A program made the translations under genes and the position numbers. Shown here piece after piece: positions 1-9,212 of a DNA stretch of 18,539 nucleotides (position 1 is the stretch's first letter; the number at the start of each line of letters is the position of its first letter). Origin of the DNA: Monoraphidium neglectum. Taxonomy: Eukaryota; Chlorophyta; Chlorophyceae; Sphaeropleales; Selenastraceae. The notes beneath the pieces are model-generated. The model made no database searches, had not been told where the DNA came from, and saw only the letters and a list, made by a program, of their open reading frames with translations. The stretch spans positions 1 through 18,539 of the forward strand of contig NW_014013029.1 in NCBI RefSeq assembly GCF_000611645.1. The letters run 5' to 3'.

Positions 1-157
1 TTCACCATCTGTGTCCAGTCCATGCGCAGTGGGGGCGCGCCGCGCTCGCACTCCTCCAGCCAGGTGTCGGCCCGCTGGCCCGCCTCAGCCGCCCCATCCC
101 CCAGCGCGGCCGGGTTGGGGTCGTCCTCCGGCTCCCTACGGGCCCTCTCCCACGTTC
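1..157 (-). CDS. partial exon of an unrecognised protein, leaves the window on the left
   Basis: Read on the minus strand, about 52 codons are open to the left edge with very high GC at third positions and an acidic, Glu/Asp/Ala-rich composition (for example REPEDDPNPA, ADTWLEECERG, RMDWTQMV). This is unlike the flanking sequence. The likely upstream boundary is a splice acceptor ending in CTGCGAG, which places the first exon base near 157. The same frame stays open without a stop back to about 605, but there third-position GC drops and the translation no longer looks like a protein, so I treat that part as intron or upstream DNA. No domain is recognised and no stop codon is seen, so further exons must lie left of the window. 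The gene is transcribed away from the cysteine peptidase that starts at 705. The exon call rests on codon composition only. Confidence 0.4.
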
Positions 158-704
158 CTCGCAGGGCATGTGGGCAAACGTTGCCATCAAATGTGGATAT
201 CCTAGCGTGGCAGATAGCGTGCTTGGCCTGCTCACAAGCTACCCGCCCTGTCATCTGCAATGATGTGGACAATGCTCCTTGAAGTTCATAGCAATGCTGT
301 ATCTGTGCAGCCAGCAGGCAGCTGGGGTAAATGGAACGGCCATCGCCTGGGCATGTAATTACGCTTGCATGTTTGGCCCAAAGCGTGCTGCGGCCCAAAG
401 CTGCGGCCGGCACAGCAAGATCAAGCCAGGGATGACCCAGGTTGTTGAATGAGGCAAGTTGTGCATCTATCAAATGGCCCAGGGGCCGTTCTCCGGCCAG
501 AAAGTTGGTACGGTAACGCGTGGCCGCAGTGCGTGGCCGGCTGGGTGGCCCAACCTGGGTGACTAAGCACAGGGTGGCGATTTCTGTTGATATTGAGCGG
601 TGACCCTATGCAACTTACGGTCCCGTGTTTCTTGCATCATGCAACACGCTCACCCGCTCGGTAGCCTGCCTCCAAGATCAATGGGCCCGCACTGAGGCTA
701 CACA
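158..704. other. intergenic or intronic stretch between divergent genes
   Basis: About 550 bases separate the leftward partial exon from the ATG of the cysteine peptidase at 705. The GC content is lower than in the exons. I see no convincing TATA box. The stretch probably holds the start of the peptidase transcript and either the promoter or an intron of the leftward gene. Confidence 0.4.
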
Positions 705-3700
705 ATGCCGTGGCCTGCGTTCCTGCTGCTGGCGTCGCTGCTGCACCCCGCAGCAGCTCAAGGACTTGCAGAGAATTCAAAGTCGTTACTTGGGGCATCA
801 AGGGCGCAGTCTGAGGTGCTGAGCAAGGTAGGCCCCCTGGCTGGTTGTGCTGCATGGGAGTACTGGTAGGATGATGTATGTCTGCAACACTGATTGAGCA
901 CGACAATCACCCAGCCCTATCTACATCATCTCAATCCAGTTCCTGGCACCTGGAGCGTTCAAACCCCTCGCCTTGACTCGCTGGCGCCGCCGCATAGCCA
1001 CACCTTTGATCGATGCAACGCTGCCGCACAGGTCTACGCCACCTCCAAGGCCTGGTCGACCTCGTTCTCAAAGGCGTCAAACCGCGCCACAGTGTGCAGC
1101 AGGAGCGGCGGCTCCCTGTGCGCGGCGGGCGCGGCGTCGGCCTCGCAGAAGGCGCAGCTGCTGATCGCGACGTCGCCGCAGGCGTTTGACGCTCGGTCGG
1201 CCGCGCAGATGGGCGGCTTCTCAGCCATCGGCCAGCCCAAAGACCAGGGCCCCTGCACCGCCTGCGTGGTGCGCAGTTGTTGAAAACTGCGGCGGGGTGC
1301 TTGTGACGCCCGGCTACGGTCGATTGGGGGCGCTGCGCGCGTGGGAGCAGAGCGAGTGGGTGCGGCCGTCGTGAACGCCCCTTGTGCGGGCTGCTGCAGC
1401 CCATACATGCGGCTTTGTTGTGCCCACAACTCTCTGTGCGACGGACCGCCCCTCGCCCACCATGACCGCTCCTTCTACGGGACAACACCAGGCGTTTGCT
1501 GTCCTGGCGGCTGTGCAAAGCGCGGTGGCCTGTGCGCTGCGGCGGGACGCGACCAGCAGCCTGTCGGAGCAGGTGGGCGGGCGCATGCCCAAGCGCACTG
1601 CCGCAGCCCGCAAGCGGCTCGGCGGCGGCCGCTGCAAGATGAAGGGTCGCAGAATTTCGGCTGGATCGGCTCCGTAGCGCTGGCGTCACCTGCAAAGGCA
1701 GTCTGCTGGGCTTGCCTCCGCTGGCAGGGCAGATCTGATTGTTCAAAGTTCAAAAGGTGTTACCCTATTCAAATTGAGGCATCCAGCTTAGAGCTGAATG
1801 CCTCAGTTTGAGTCCATAATGCGGAGTGATACCCTGACTGTCAGTGATGTGCACTCGTTTCCAAGTGTTACGCAACCCTGCCTCGTCTCAAAACACACGT
1901 CAGGACTTCTTCTTCTGCAAGTCCCTGGCGCTGCGCGAGAAGCGCGGCTGCGGAAACTCGTGGGGCATGCGCAGCGGGATCGAGGCGTTCATGGCCATGG
2001 TGGACGCGAAGAAGCTTCCCGTCACAGAAACGTGAGCGTCAGCTGCATTCTTTTCATGCGTGCGGCCGGCCCCGACGCATTGTCAGCAGCGCTGCCTCCT
2101 AGTTGGCGACACTGCACCGAGCTTGTTGACCCAGGGCCAGGCAGCGAGCTGATTGCTGCATCGTCGTCCCGTGTTGAAGCGCCTTTGCTGCCAGGGCGCT
2201 TCTGGGGTTTGGGACGCAGACGTTTGGGGCTGGATTGACATTGGTGGGCAAACGCTGAAGCGCCGAGCTGGCCTGGTACATGCATCGCATAGTTGGACCC
2301 TATCAGCTGCGCGCGGTGCACGGCACTCACCATGCGCCTGCCCCGTCAACATCAAACCGTCGGCAATGCATGCAGGTGCCTGCCGTACGATCCAGGCAAC
2401 CCCAGCTGCAGCTACGAGTGTTCCAACGTCGAGCCATCCCTGCAGCAGGGAGTCTTTGAGTTCCAGGCGCTAACCACCGACTGGGAGATGCAGAAACACA
2501 TCAGGTGTGTTTGGGAGGGTGAGGTGAGCGGATGAGGCACCTGGGTAGGGCAGGTGCAGGACAGTGGGGCAGTGCACACAAGGCCGCACGTCCACTCATT
2601 ACACCAATCAAAAAACAACTGCATAATGTTGCACAAAATTTCCAGGCTGTTTGGTAGCGTAGTTACACGGCTCAACATCTTCGATGATTTCAAGAAGTTT
2701 TTTGAGAGCAACCCAAATGGGGTCTACACCGGCCATGGTGAGGTTTTTGCGCTGGCATGTGCTCTGTGGCAGAGCGCGTGCACATACACGCATGCGCTCG
2801 CGCGCGTGTGTGTGTGTGTGCGTGTGTGTGTGTGTGTGTGCGTGTGTGTGTGTGTGTGTGCGCGGGCGTGCGTGCGCACGTGTGTGTGGACACATGCGCA
2901 TTGTGTGCAAGGTCCACGGGTCCGTGCGTGCATGTGGGTGCGTGTGTGCGCACATACATGCATGCCTACGTGCATGTTTGCAGGTGCACGCTTGTCACGA
3001 CTTTGCGCAAAGCCATTTAGCACGCTCCTTTAGGTTGCTTGCACCGTCGTGCGTTGAATTCATCTTCATACAGGCCCCAAGGCTACTTACAAGGAAAGCC
3101 ATGCTGTCGTGCTCGTTGGCTATGATCTTGACAAGAAGTACTGGCTCGTCAAGGTGGGCGGGGGTGACGCGTGCACTGAACCTTGAAGGCAGGGTGCCCG
3201 CATCGTGCATGGAGTGCCAGGTGTGTTGGGTGCGCTTTCACATAGACAGGCATGCGGCTGACGCTAACCAATCCATTTCCTGACTCTGCCCGTGCCACCA
3301 GAATTCCTGGGGAGTCAACTTTGCCGCCAGCGGGTTCTGCAAGGTCGGTAGTCAAACCTGCACGTGGAAAGCGCTGAGCAAAAAAGTGCCCCATGCAGCA
3401 CGGCGTGAATTTGGCTGTCTATCTGCGTGCATGATTCGCTCTCACGCTGCGTCGCGTATGCCGTCGGCTCTCAGGCTCTGAGCACCATCAACCCCAAGCA
3501 CCATCAACCCCATGCGTTATTCCCGACTCACCCCTGCTAATAGGTGGCATTTGGCGTCGACGGCGTCGGCTACCCCGAGGACACGTTTGGCATATCCTTC
3601 ATGCCTGACAAGCCCCCTCCTAAGCCCCGCAACAGACTCTCTAACTCTAGTCGCCCGGGCTGCTACAAATACCGCACACTGCCGAGGTGAGTGCGCCAGC

Positions 3701-4642
3701 GCAATGGCGCTCGCCAATCTGTTGAGTGCGTGCTGCAGGCGCTGCAGATGCTGCAGATGCTGTTGCTGCCGCTGCTGATGCAGCTCACGCATCTTGCACA
3801 GCTTCGCGCATGCAGGGCCCTGTTCAGTGACTGATGGCCAAGCTTGAGTATACAACAGTGGCCCCCCTCACCCCTGCGCCGCCCCCCCTACCCGCCCAAT
3901 CCTATCAACACGACGGTTTGCAGCGACTATGTGTCCAAGGTGTGTTCACTTGCCTCGCCAGTTGAGGGTTCAGGGTTCTTCCTAGAGTCACAGGGTTGCC
4001 AGCAATCGCATGCAGGACTAATGAGTGACCGTTTTAAAACGCATACGTTCCAAAATGCACTGGTGATAATTGCAGGGATTAATTTCTGCAGTTCTTCTAG
4101 CAGTACAGCATCACTCTACAGCAAGCGTGACATTGTGATCATACCGCACACCCTTGACTCCCGCTCACACCCACAAAACCTCGCAGGTTGCCACCACCTG
4201 GGGTATGCCCATTCAGCAGCTGCTGCTGGACAACCTGGACAGCATCCCCGAGACGGACAGATTGCTGGGAGACATGACGCTCACGCTCTGCGGCATCACG
4301 CTGGACGACACGCCCGCGGCACCAGGCAGACACAAGTCTGGCTTTGGGGGCGGCGGCAGCAGCGGCAGCGACAAGTGTGACAAGTGCAATGTGCCAGTTT
4401 CAGCGGGCGGCTGCAAATGCGACAAGAACTGCGATTGCCGCAGCGCTCCTGGTAGCGGTAGCAGCAACGAGTGTGACAAGTGCAACGTGCCAGTGTCGGC
4501 CGATGGCTGCAAATGCGACAGCAACTGCAATTGCCGCAGCGCTCCAAGCAGCGGCGGCGGGAGCAGAAACGAGTGTGACAAGTGCAACGTGCCAGTGTCG
4601 GCCGGCGGCTGCAAATGCGACAGCAATTGTGACTGCTTGTGA
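705..4642 (+). CDS. secreted papain-family (C1A) cysteine peptidase with LysM-like domain and three metallothionein-like repeats
   Basis: Likely exons: 705-827, 1032-1268, 1492-1572, 1904-2031, 2376-2504, 2646-2737, 3074-3153, 3302-3343, 3544-3686, about 3849-3939, 4187-4642. All phases match, giving about 533 residues. Residues 1-20 are a signal peptide (MPWPAFLLLASLLHPAAAQ), which fixes the start. The peptidase core holds the oxyanion Gln113 and catalytic Cys119 (KDQGPCTACVAF, across the exon 2/3 junction), SLSEQ, His273 (ESHAVVLVGY) and Asn291 (NSWG); spacing fits the family. The usual Trp after the catalytic Cys is Val, and the roughly 75-residue pro-region shows no clear I29/ERFNIN motif. 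A Pro-rich linker leads to a LysM-like domain (about 344-418, GCYKYR to LTLCGI). Then three 21-residue Cys modules follow, joined by Ser/Gly linkers. Expected to act in the secretory route, vacuole or wall; LysM suggests glycan binding. The acceptor of exon 10 is uncertain (3843 or 3849). The peptidase assignment is firm, LysM probable, metal binding inferred. Confidence 0.88.
2806..2888 (+). repeat. (GT)n microsatellite in intron 6 of the cysteine peptidase
   Basis: A GT tract, interrupted by single CG steps, fills 2806-2860 and decays into a GT/GC-rich purine-pyrimidine alternating stretch to about 2888. It lies inside the intron 2738-3073, between the exons coding for GVYTGH and for the catalytic His. 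Such alternating tracts are length-variable and can adopt Z-DNA. The open frames across it on both strands are an effect of the repeat. Confidence 0.95.
3481..3512 (+). repeat. perfect 16-bp tandem duplication in intron 8 of the peptidase
   Basis: The unit AGCACCATCAACCCCA occurs twice head to tail (3481-3496 and 3497-3512) in the intron 3344-3543. It is a simple recent slippage or duplication product, with no sign of function. Confidence 0.9.
4376..4636 (+). repeat. three coding repeats of a metallothionein-like Cys module
   Basis: Modules lie at 4376-4438, 4472-4534 and 4574-4636 in the last exon of the peptidase. Each encodes 21 residues with the pattern C-x2-C-x8-C-x-C-x3-C-x-C (CDKCNVPVSA... 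then GCKCDxNCxC), separated by Ser/Gly linkers such as RSAPGSGSSNE. Copies 2 and 3 are nearly identical in DNA as well as protein, which points to recent duplication; copy 1 differs more. The six-Cys pattern lacks the paired CC of the granulin modules found in plant peptidases, and the CxCxxxCxC part resembles metallothioneins. Disulfide-bonded modules are the alternative. Confidence 0.85.
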
Positions 4643-5429
4643 CGCTCCCTCCGCAGGCAGTGCAAATCTCTGTTGTGAGCAAATCTGCCATGTGAGCTCT
4701 CGTGAATTGTTCTTGTGATCAAGAGCCAGTATCTGAATTGCCCACAGGCCGACAGGAGCTTGGAAGTATCGCACTTTAATCGTGCCAAGCCGTCGGGGAC
4801 GTTACCAAGCATTGACAAGACACACTGCTTTTTGTACACGGCGCCTCCTTGCGCTGGCTGCAACAAGGAGCAAGTTAAGCAATGTTTGGCATGCAAGCTT
4901 CCAACTGTCAAGCCGCGCGGTACCCATTTGAAAAGGGCCGGTCGGCGCCCCTGTGCCATTGGACCGTGAACAATGAATAGAATCAGCAGTGCGAGGTCCA
5001 AGATCTTCACTCCCTGACATGCGCGCTATGATGGCGCAGGCGATGTGCTGTTCAATGCACTGCAACCGGTAATCCACGACACGGGATATTATGCGCGCAA
5101 CCTGCTGCACGCGACGAGGCCACCCTTGCTTTACCCGCACAAGCACCCTTGCGCCGCCTGACCACGCACCCAGGCCGCCGGGACACCCTTACGACACAAT
5201 TCTTGGAGGCAACTCGTGCCCCCTCCAGCCATCACCGTCCGTCGGCACGGACAGGGAGTGCTGGCACCAAGATGCTGCCAAAGCAGTTTTGGCCAATTGA
5301 GCTCAAACACCCCCTAGATATCTTGTCGGCCCGTGCCGGTGCACACAGCGTGGGTACGCCGAGCACGAGGGGGGGGCGCACCTCGGCAGCCACTGGCGTG
5401 CCTGTGACCGGGGCGTCTTCAAGTACACA
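4643..5429. other. convergent 3' region between the peptidase and HIRAN genes
   Basis: The interval separates the peptidase stop at 4640-4642 (plus strand) from the HIRAN gene stop at 5430-5432 (minus strand). It must hold both 3' UTRs. I see no exact TGTAA motif on either strand near the stops and no coding exon I can support. Confidence 0.5.
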
Positions 5430-6909
5430 TCAGCTGAACACCACGTCGCTGATCTCGTGCAAAACATCTTGCGGCAAATCAGCCTGCGAGGTGGTTGGTG
5501 TTTTTTTTTTGGGGGGGGATACGGTGTGAGCACGACAATCTGAACGGCTGAGGTTGCGTTCATGCCTCTGAAGAGCAACGCAAGAAAAACTCCAAGCGAC
5601 GTGCAATGTTTGGCTGACAGGGTCTCAGAAGCAGGGCGCTGCCGCGCACCGGCAGTGGGCCACCCAGCCGTGCTCCACATGCACCATGTGAGGCTGCCAT
5701 GCCAGCAGGGCCAGGCGACGCCCTCCGGCTCACACTGCGCTAGCCGGGATCCACACCCTCTGCACCCTGTGCCTTACCAAGGGCCACACAAGTGATACCT
5801 GGCTGGTAATGATTGCAAGTCCACGGGATCACAGGCATCGCCACTCACCTCCCCCAGGAGCCACTTGATGTAATCAAAGTCCACTAGGGCCACGTCAGCG
5901 ACCTTCATCCCGCTGTACTTGCCAAAATTGAGCCACCAGTTGCCGCCCCACTTGATCAGCTTGCTGTCGGGCGTGAAGTTCTACACCAGGGCCAGGCATA
6001 CAACGAGGCGTCTGGCAGTTGATGTCCTGAACAAAGCAGTCACGCTGGGCTACGGTGTCGCACCTCACCGCACGTGCGCTACCGCTTGAGCCTGCTCGGC
6101 CGGCCCATGCCATCTCGGCCATGCGGGCATCAAAGCTGAGGGCAGTCCCCGCACCTGGAGCTCGTGCTGGAGGGCGCACCACGCCTCTTGAGCTGCCGCG
6201 CTGCAGCCATAAACATTGATGTCCAGGGGGATGCAGTACCCGGACGCGAAATCTTCGGTGCGTGGGTCCGACTTCGGCGCGGCCGCGGCAGTCACAAACA
6301 GGGTGCCGGTGTCCATGAGCGGCGCCAGGAGGGCGGCAAGCTCCCTGGGGAGGTAGCCCACCTGAGAATGAGGAGGGTCGAGCAGACCAGGGTGCGGCGG
6401 GGTGGCGGCGATGCGTACTGTACTTGTGAGTGTTTCTTGCCGAGCGCGCGTGTAGGTGTGCGTGTGCGTGGTGTCGAGTCGAGGGATGGCGGCAGACAGG
6501 GTTGCAGCGCAGCGTGGGCGTGGCGCTGAGGTGTTTGCTGGCAATGCAATTTTTAGCTGTATGTGCAAGGTGTGCTCGCCTTGAGTTGTCCAGACACGGG
6601 AGGACACCCGGCCTCACGTGCCTGTAAGCTGTAGTGGGCCATAACCATCCCACCGTACAGCAGGCATGCAGTAGCGAGTGTGCGGCAAGCAGCGAAGTGC
6701 ACAAAGTGGGGAGAGTGGGATGAGTGAACCAGACGGCGCACCCGGTCTCCGAGCTTGTTGTGGACGGCCACCGCGTTTTGGTCATCGGGATTGGCTGGCT
6801 CGCGCACGAGGGTGGCGTCGGCGCTGGGGGCCAGGGCTCCTGGGATGCTGTCGTACTTGCATCCCACTGCACAGGCCTTGAAACGGCCGAGATATAAGGC
6901 ATGGGTCAT
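5430..6909 (-). CDS. HIRAN-domain protein with ExoX-like C-terminal motif
   Basis: Exons, reading leftward: 6909-6742, 6361-6155 (or to about 6070-6090), 5980-5849, 5483-5430, giving about 186 residues. Exons 1 and 2 join exactly inside a HIRAN domain: FKACAVGCKYDSIPG, LVREPANPDDQNAVAV and KLGDR, then VGYLPRELAALLAPLMD. In HLTF/Rad5-type proteins this domain binds 3' ends of single-stranded DNA. The third exon carries FGKYSGMKVADVALVD and YIKWLLGE, and the last adds ADLPQDVLHEISDVVFS before the stop. This is the short tail seen after exonuclease domains (ExoX-like C-terminal family); no catalytic exonuclease residues are visible. The end of exon 2 is ambiguous: a donor at CTCCAG/gtgcgg keeps phase 0, and a GTGAGG donor further on would pair with a different acceptor. 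The chosen start (MTHALYLGRF) leaves room for a promoter shared with the gene at 7162; an upstream in-frame ATG at 7044 is possible. The role in DNA-end recognition is inferred. Confidence 0.75.
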
Positions 6910-7161
6910 ATTGGACGGCTGCCGTTGCGTTACGCGGGTCGCGGAGTCACCTACACGTTGCACAAGGGTCGGTGCGGAGGACGATATGTATGATGAGTTG
7001 CACCCTAGTATACGACATCCCGCTTCGTCGTATTTTGCGGACATTGGATTGACAAAGTTGTGACTCAGCGGCTGAGATCTCGGGGTACCGTAGCTCAAGC
7101 CCAGAACCGTGCACTGTCACGTAAATATTAACAAGTCGACGCCACACGCGGGGACGCGCGC
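6910..7161. promoter_or_regulatory. putative bidirectional promoter region
   Basis: Some 252 bases lie between the start codons of the HIRAN gene (minus, ATG at 6909) and the JTB-like gene (plus, ATG at 7162). The right part contains an AT-rich patch near 7120-7130 (GTAAATATTAAC), a rare feature in this GC-rich window. Both genes probably initiate here. If the HIRAN protein starts at the upstream in-frame ATG (7044), the shared space shrinks to about 117 bases. Confidence 0.4.
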
Positions 7162-8132
7162 ATGCACGGTGCTCGACCGCCGCCCTTGCTGCTGCTGGTT
7201 GCGGCACTGCTGGTGCTGCAGGCGACGGACCCCCGCCATAGCCTTGCGGCTGGGGCCTACTGCAATGTGACAGGTACGCCAACCGCGCGGCAGCTGCAGC
7301 GGCAAGAAGATCGCGCGCTGCAAGCGCTCAGGGCGCAGGCATGGGCTTCAGCATTCACCTGCCGCCGCCCCGCTGCAGTCTGGCCAAGACACGCCTGATG
7401 GCCACACGCCGCCTCTGCACCCCCTATCTCTTACCGCCGTGCGTCAGAGGCGTGCAAGGCTTGCCCCGAGCGCCACATGCACAGCAAGGCATGCCGCCCC
7501 ACTGGGTATGCGCGCCACCTCGTGTGCTGGACCGACGCCAAGCTTGGTCCCCACCAGGTGGGCAACCGACCCCCGTGTCGCCCAACCGCCGCCAATCACG
7601 AGCGAGCGGGGCCTACGATCATCAACAAACGCGTCCGCCGCGCAGCACGGCGCGCCAAGCGCGCCCGCGGGCGCGGGCTGCCCGCTCCCGCGTCCCGCCG
7701 CCTCCGGCCGGCGCAACAGTCGAGGACCCCTCGCCACGCGCTGCATGCGCACGCGGGCACTGTCGGCTCCCATCCCCATATACCAACCGTTATCCTCTCT
7801 CCCAGGTCGAGATTCGTGACCTCCGTGGGCCGGCAAATGGCAGCGTTCCCACCCGCACCAGCGACGCCTGCTCCGAGGCCGAGGCGCGCGCCGTCGCAGC
7901 AGCGGCCGCCGGGGGCGCGCCGCCGGCCGGCGGCGGGGCATCTGCGCTTGCGGGGATCTTTGGGTGGGCGGGAGGCGGGGAGACGGCAGACGATGAGGCG
8001 CTGTATATTTCGGACGTCGCTGACTCAGCGGGCCTGGCAACGTTCATGCTCACGCTGTCGCTGCTGCTGGGCTGCGCGCTGCCGGTCGTGTTCTGGCGTA
8101 AGCGGCAGCATCTGAGTCGCGGCCTGTTGTGA
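7162..8132 (+). CDS. JTB (jumping translocation breakpoint) family type I membrane protein
   Basis: Exons 7162-7273, 7448-7557 and 7806-8132 join in phase and encode 182 residues. Residues 1 to about 30 form a signal peptide (LLLLVAALLVLQA core). A lumenal Cys-rich segment follows, with Cys at 34, 40, 43, 53, 64 and 96. EACKACPERH, then ACRPTGYARHLVC, matches the JTB signature of C-x2-C, a short spacer, C-x-PTGY-x6-C. Residues about 98-145 are an Ala/Gly-rich insert that animal JTB proteins, as I know them, lack. One transmembrane helix (about 150-170, LATFMLTLSLLLGCALPVVFW) is followed by a short basic cytosolic tail (RKRQHLSRGLL). Animal JTB has been linked to cytokinesis and mitochondria; the role in algae is unknown to me. 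The family call rests on the Cys/PTGY pattern and topology. Confidence 0.8.
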
Positions 8133-8339
8133 TGCACGGGAGGTGCTGGCGCGGCGGCGCGTGCGCGGCGCGAGGGCCAGCCTTGGGTATACGCAGGCAG
8201 CAGCGGGCCAGGGTGCATGGATCACGCGGCTTGCGGTGTTGTGCGTGCTGCAACCTGCTTTGCTCCCAGCACGTTCTCCTTCTTAGTCTTAGAACAGATC
8301 GCACAACTTCCTTACGTACTCATATCTGGGAAGTTTGGT

Positions 8340-8344
8340 TGTAA
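8340..8344 (+). terminator. TGTAA polyadenylation signal of the JTB-like gene
   Basis: TGTAA lies about 208 bases past the stop codon. This is the usual green-algal nuclear polyadenylation motif, and it suggests transcript cleavage roughly 10-20 bases downstream. Confidence 0.6.
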
Positions 8345-8359
8345 TAGCCACTGTAGCAG

Positions 8360-9212
8360 TCGTGGAGGAGGCCAGGCAACAAATGACAACTGCCTCAGCG
8401 TTCCCTTAAGAAGGGGGGAACCTTGGGTTTTGGCTGCTGGCTGGGATTTGCGAATTGCTGGGCGCGTGCGGTTTTGCTGCTGGTGGGTCAGGTGTCATTC
8501 GCGGGCTGACACGCGCACCTATCACCCCTGCTTGGCCCAGATAACACAGAATCTGCACTGTGTGGGACCATTGGAGACAAGAGCACGCAGTCTGCCACGC
8601 GGTTTCATCTGAATTATCAAAGATCAGCGGCTCTCGGTAGTGCATAGGATCTAGCAGCAACGGGCGGCGCCGTACGGGTGGTCAGCGGCCTGGCGAGGCG
8701 ATCTGCTAAGCTTGCTCTCGCTTGGGTGGGTGCTGTTCCATTACGGTAGTCTGCCGTTCGACCTGCAATGGCGCCGCGCCCCTCCCCCACGATTTACTCT
8801 TGAAGGGCTGCTTTGGCTGGAAGTGACTGTGGCACGCTCCAGCCGCGATGCGGTGTAGCTCAGTAGCTGTAGACCATCAGGGCAAGACCTGGCCGCGACG
8901 CAGCACTGCCTCCGCCAGGGCTCTTACCTTGGCTGCCAGCGTTGCAGCGGCCAGGACTCAACAACCCCACTCGGAATCAAATTGGTACTCTTCGAGCAGC
9001 TTATCACCACTCACAGCTGCAATACCAGTACTCACTCGCCAGGCACTCGTCGACGGTGCCCGCAGTGTTATCCCAAACTTGCGGGCTCGCGACCAACACG
9101 CAGCGTCTGAGTGATGCTACAGCGTCCAACCTATGATAGGGGCCGGCCCGCGGCCATTGCGTGCCGCCGCCGTGCCGCCCGGCGCCACGCCGCAGCGGCA
9201 TCGCCGTCCCTC
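8360..9212. other. intergenic stretch upstream of the triple-repeat secreted protein
   Basis: About 850 bases hold no exon I can support on either strand. The open frames here lack family motifs and coding-type third-position bias. The right part probably contains the promoter and 5' UTR of the gene starting at 9213. A frame open from an ATG at 9111 joins that gene but would add 34 Arg/Ala-rich residues ahead of the signal peptide. Confidence 0.4.

Noticed and set aside
2554..3033. ORFs on both strands rich in Cys-Val or His-Thr
   Set aside because: They come from the GT/AC microsatellite inside intron 6 of the peptidase.
5498..5520. T-run followed by G-run
   Set aside because: It is a homopolymer tract next to the acceptor of the last HIRAN intron; no structure or function can be supported, and it is a likely sequencing-error spot.
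5895..6902. 335-codon minus-strand ORF across the HIRAN locus
   Set aside because: It reads in a different frame from the HIRAN and ExoX-like motifs and crosses two clear introns; its translation is Pro/Arg/His-rich without motifs.
7341..8132. 263-codon single-exon reading of the JTB-like locus
   Set aside because: Its first part is Pro/Arg-rich and motif-free; the three-exon model yields the signal peptide, Cys/PTGY motif and membrane helix in one phase.
8848..8925. tRNA-like start (GGTGTAGCTCAGTAG)
   Set aside because: Only a D-arm-like piece is present; no T-arm GGTTC box and no pairing acceptor stem can be found at the right spacing.
9111..9212. upstream in-frame ATGs for the triple-repeat secreted protein
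   Set aside because: They would place 34 Arg/Ala-rich residues before a clean signal peptide that begins at the ATG at 9213; kept as an alternative only.
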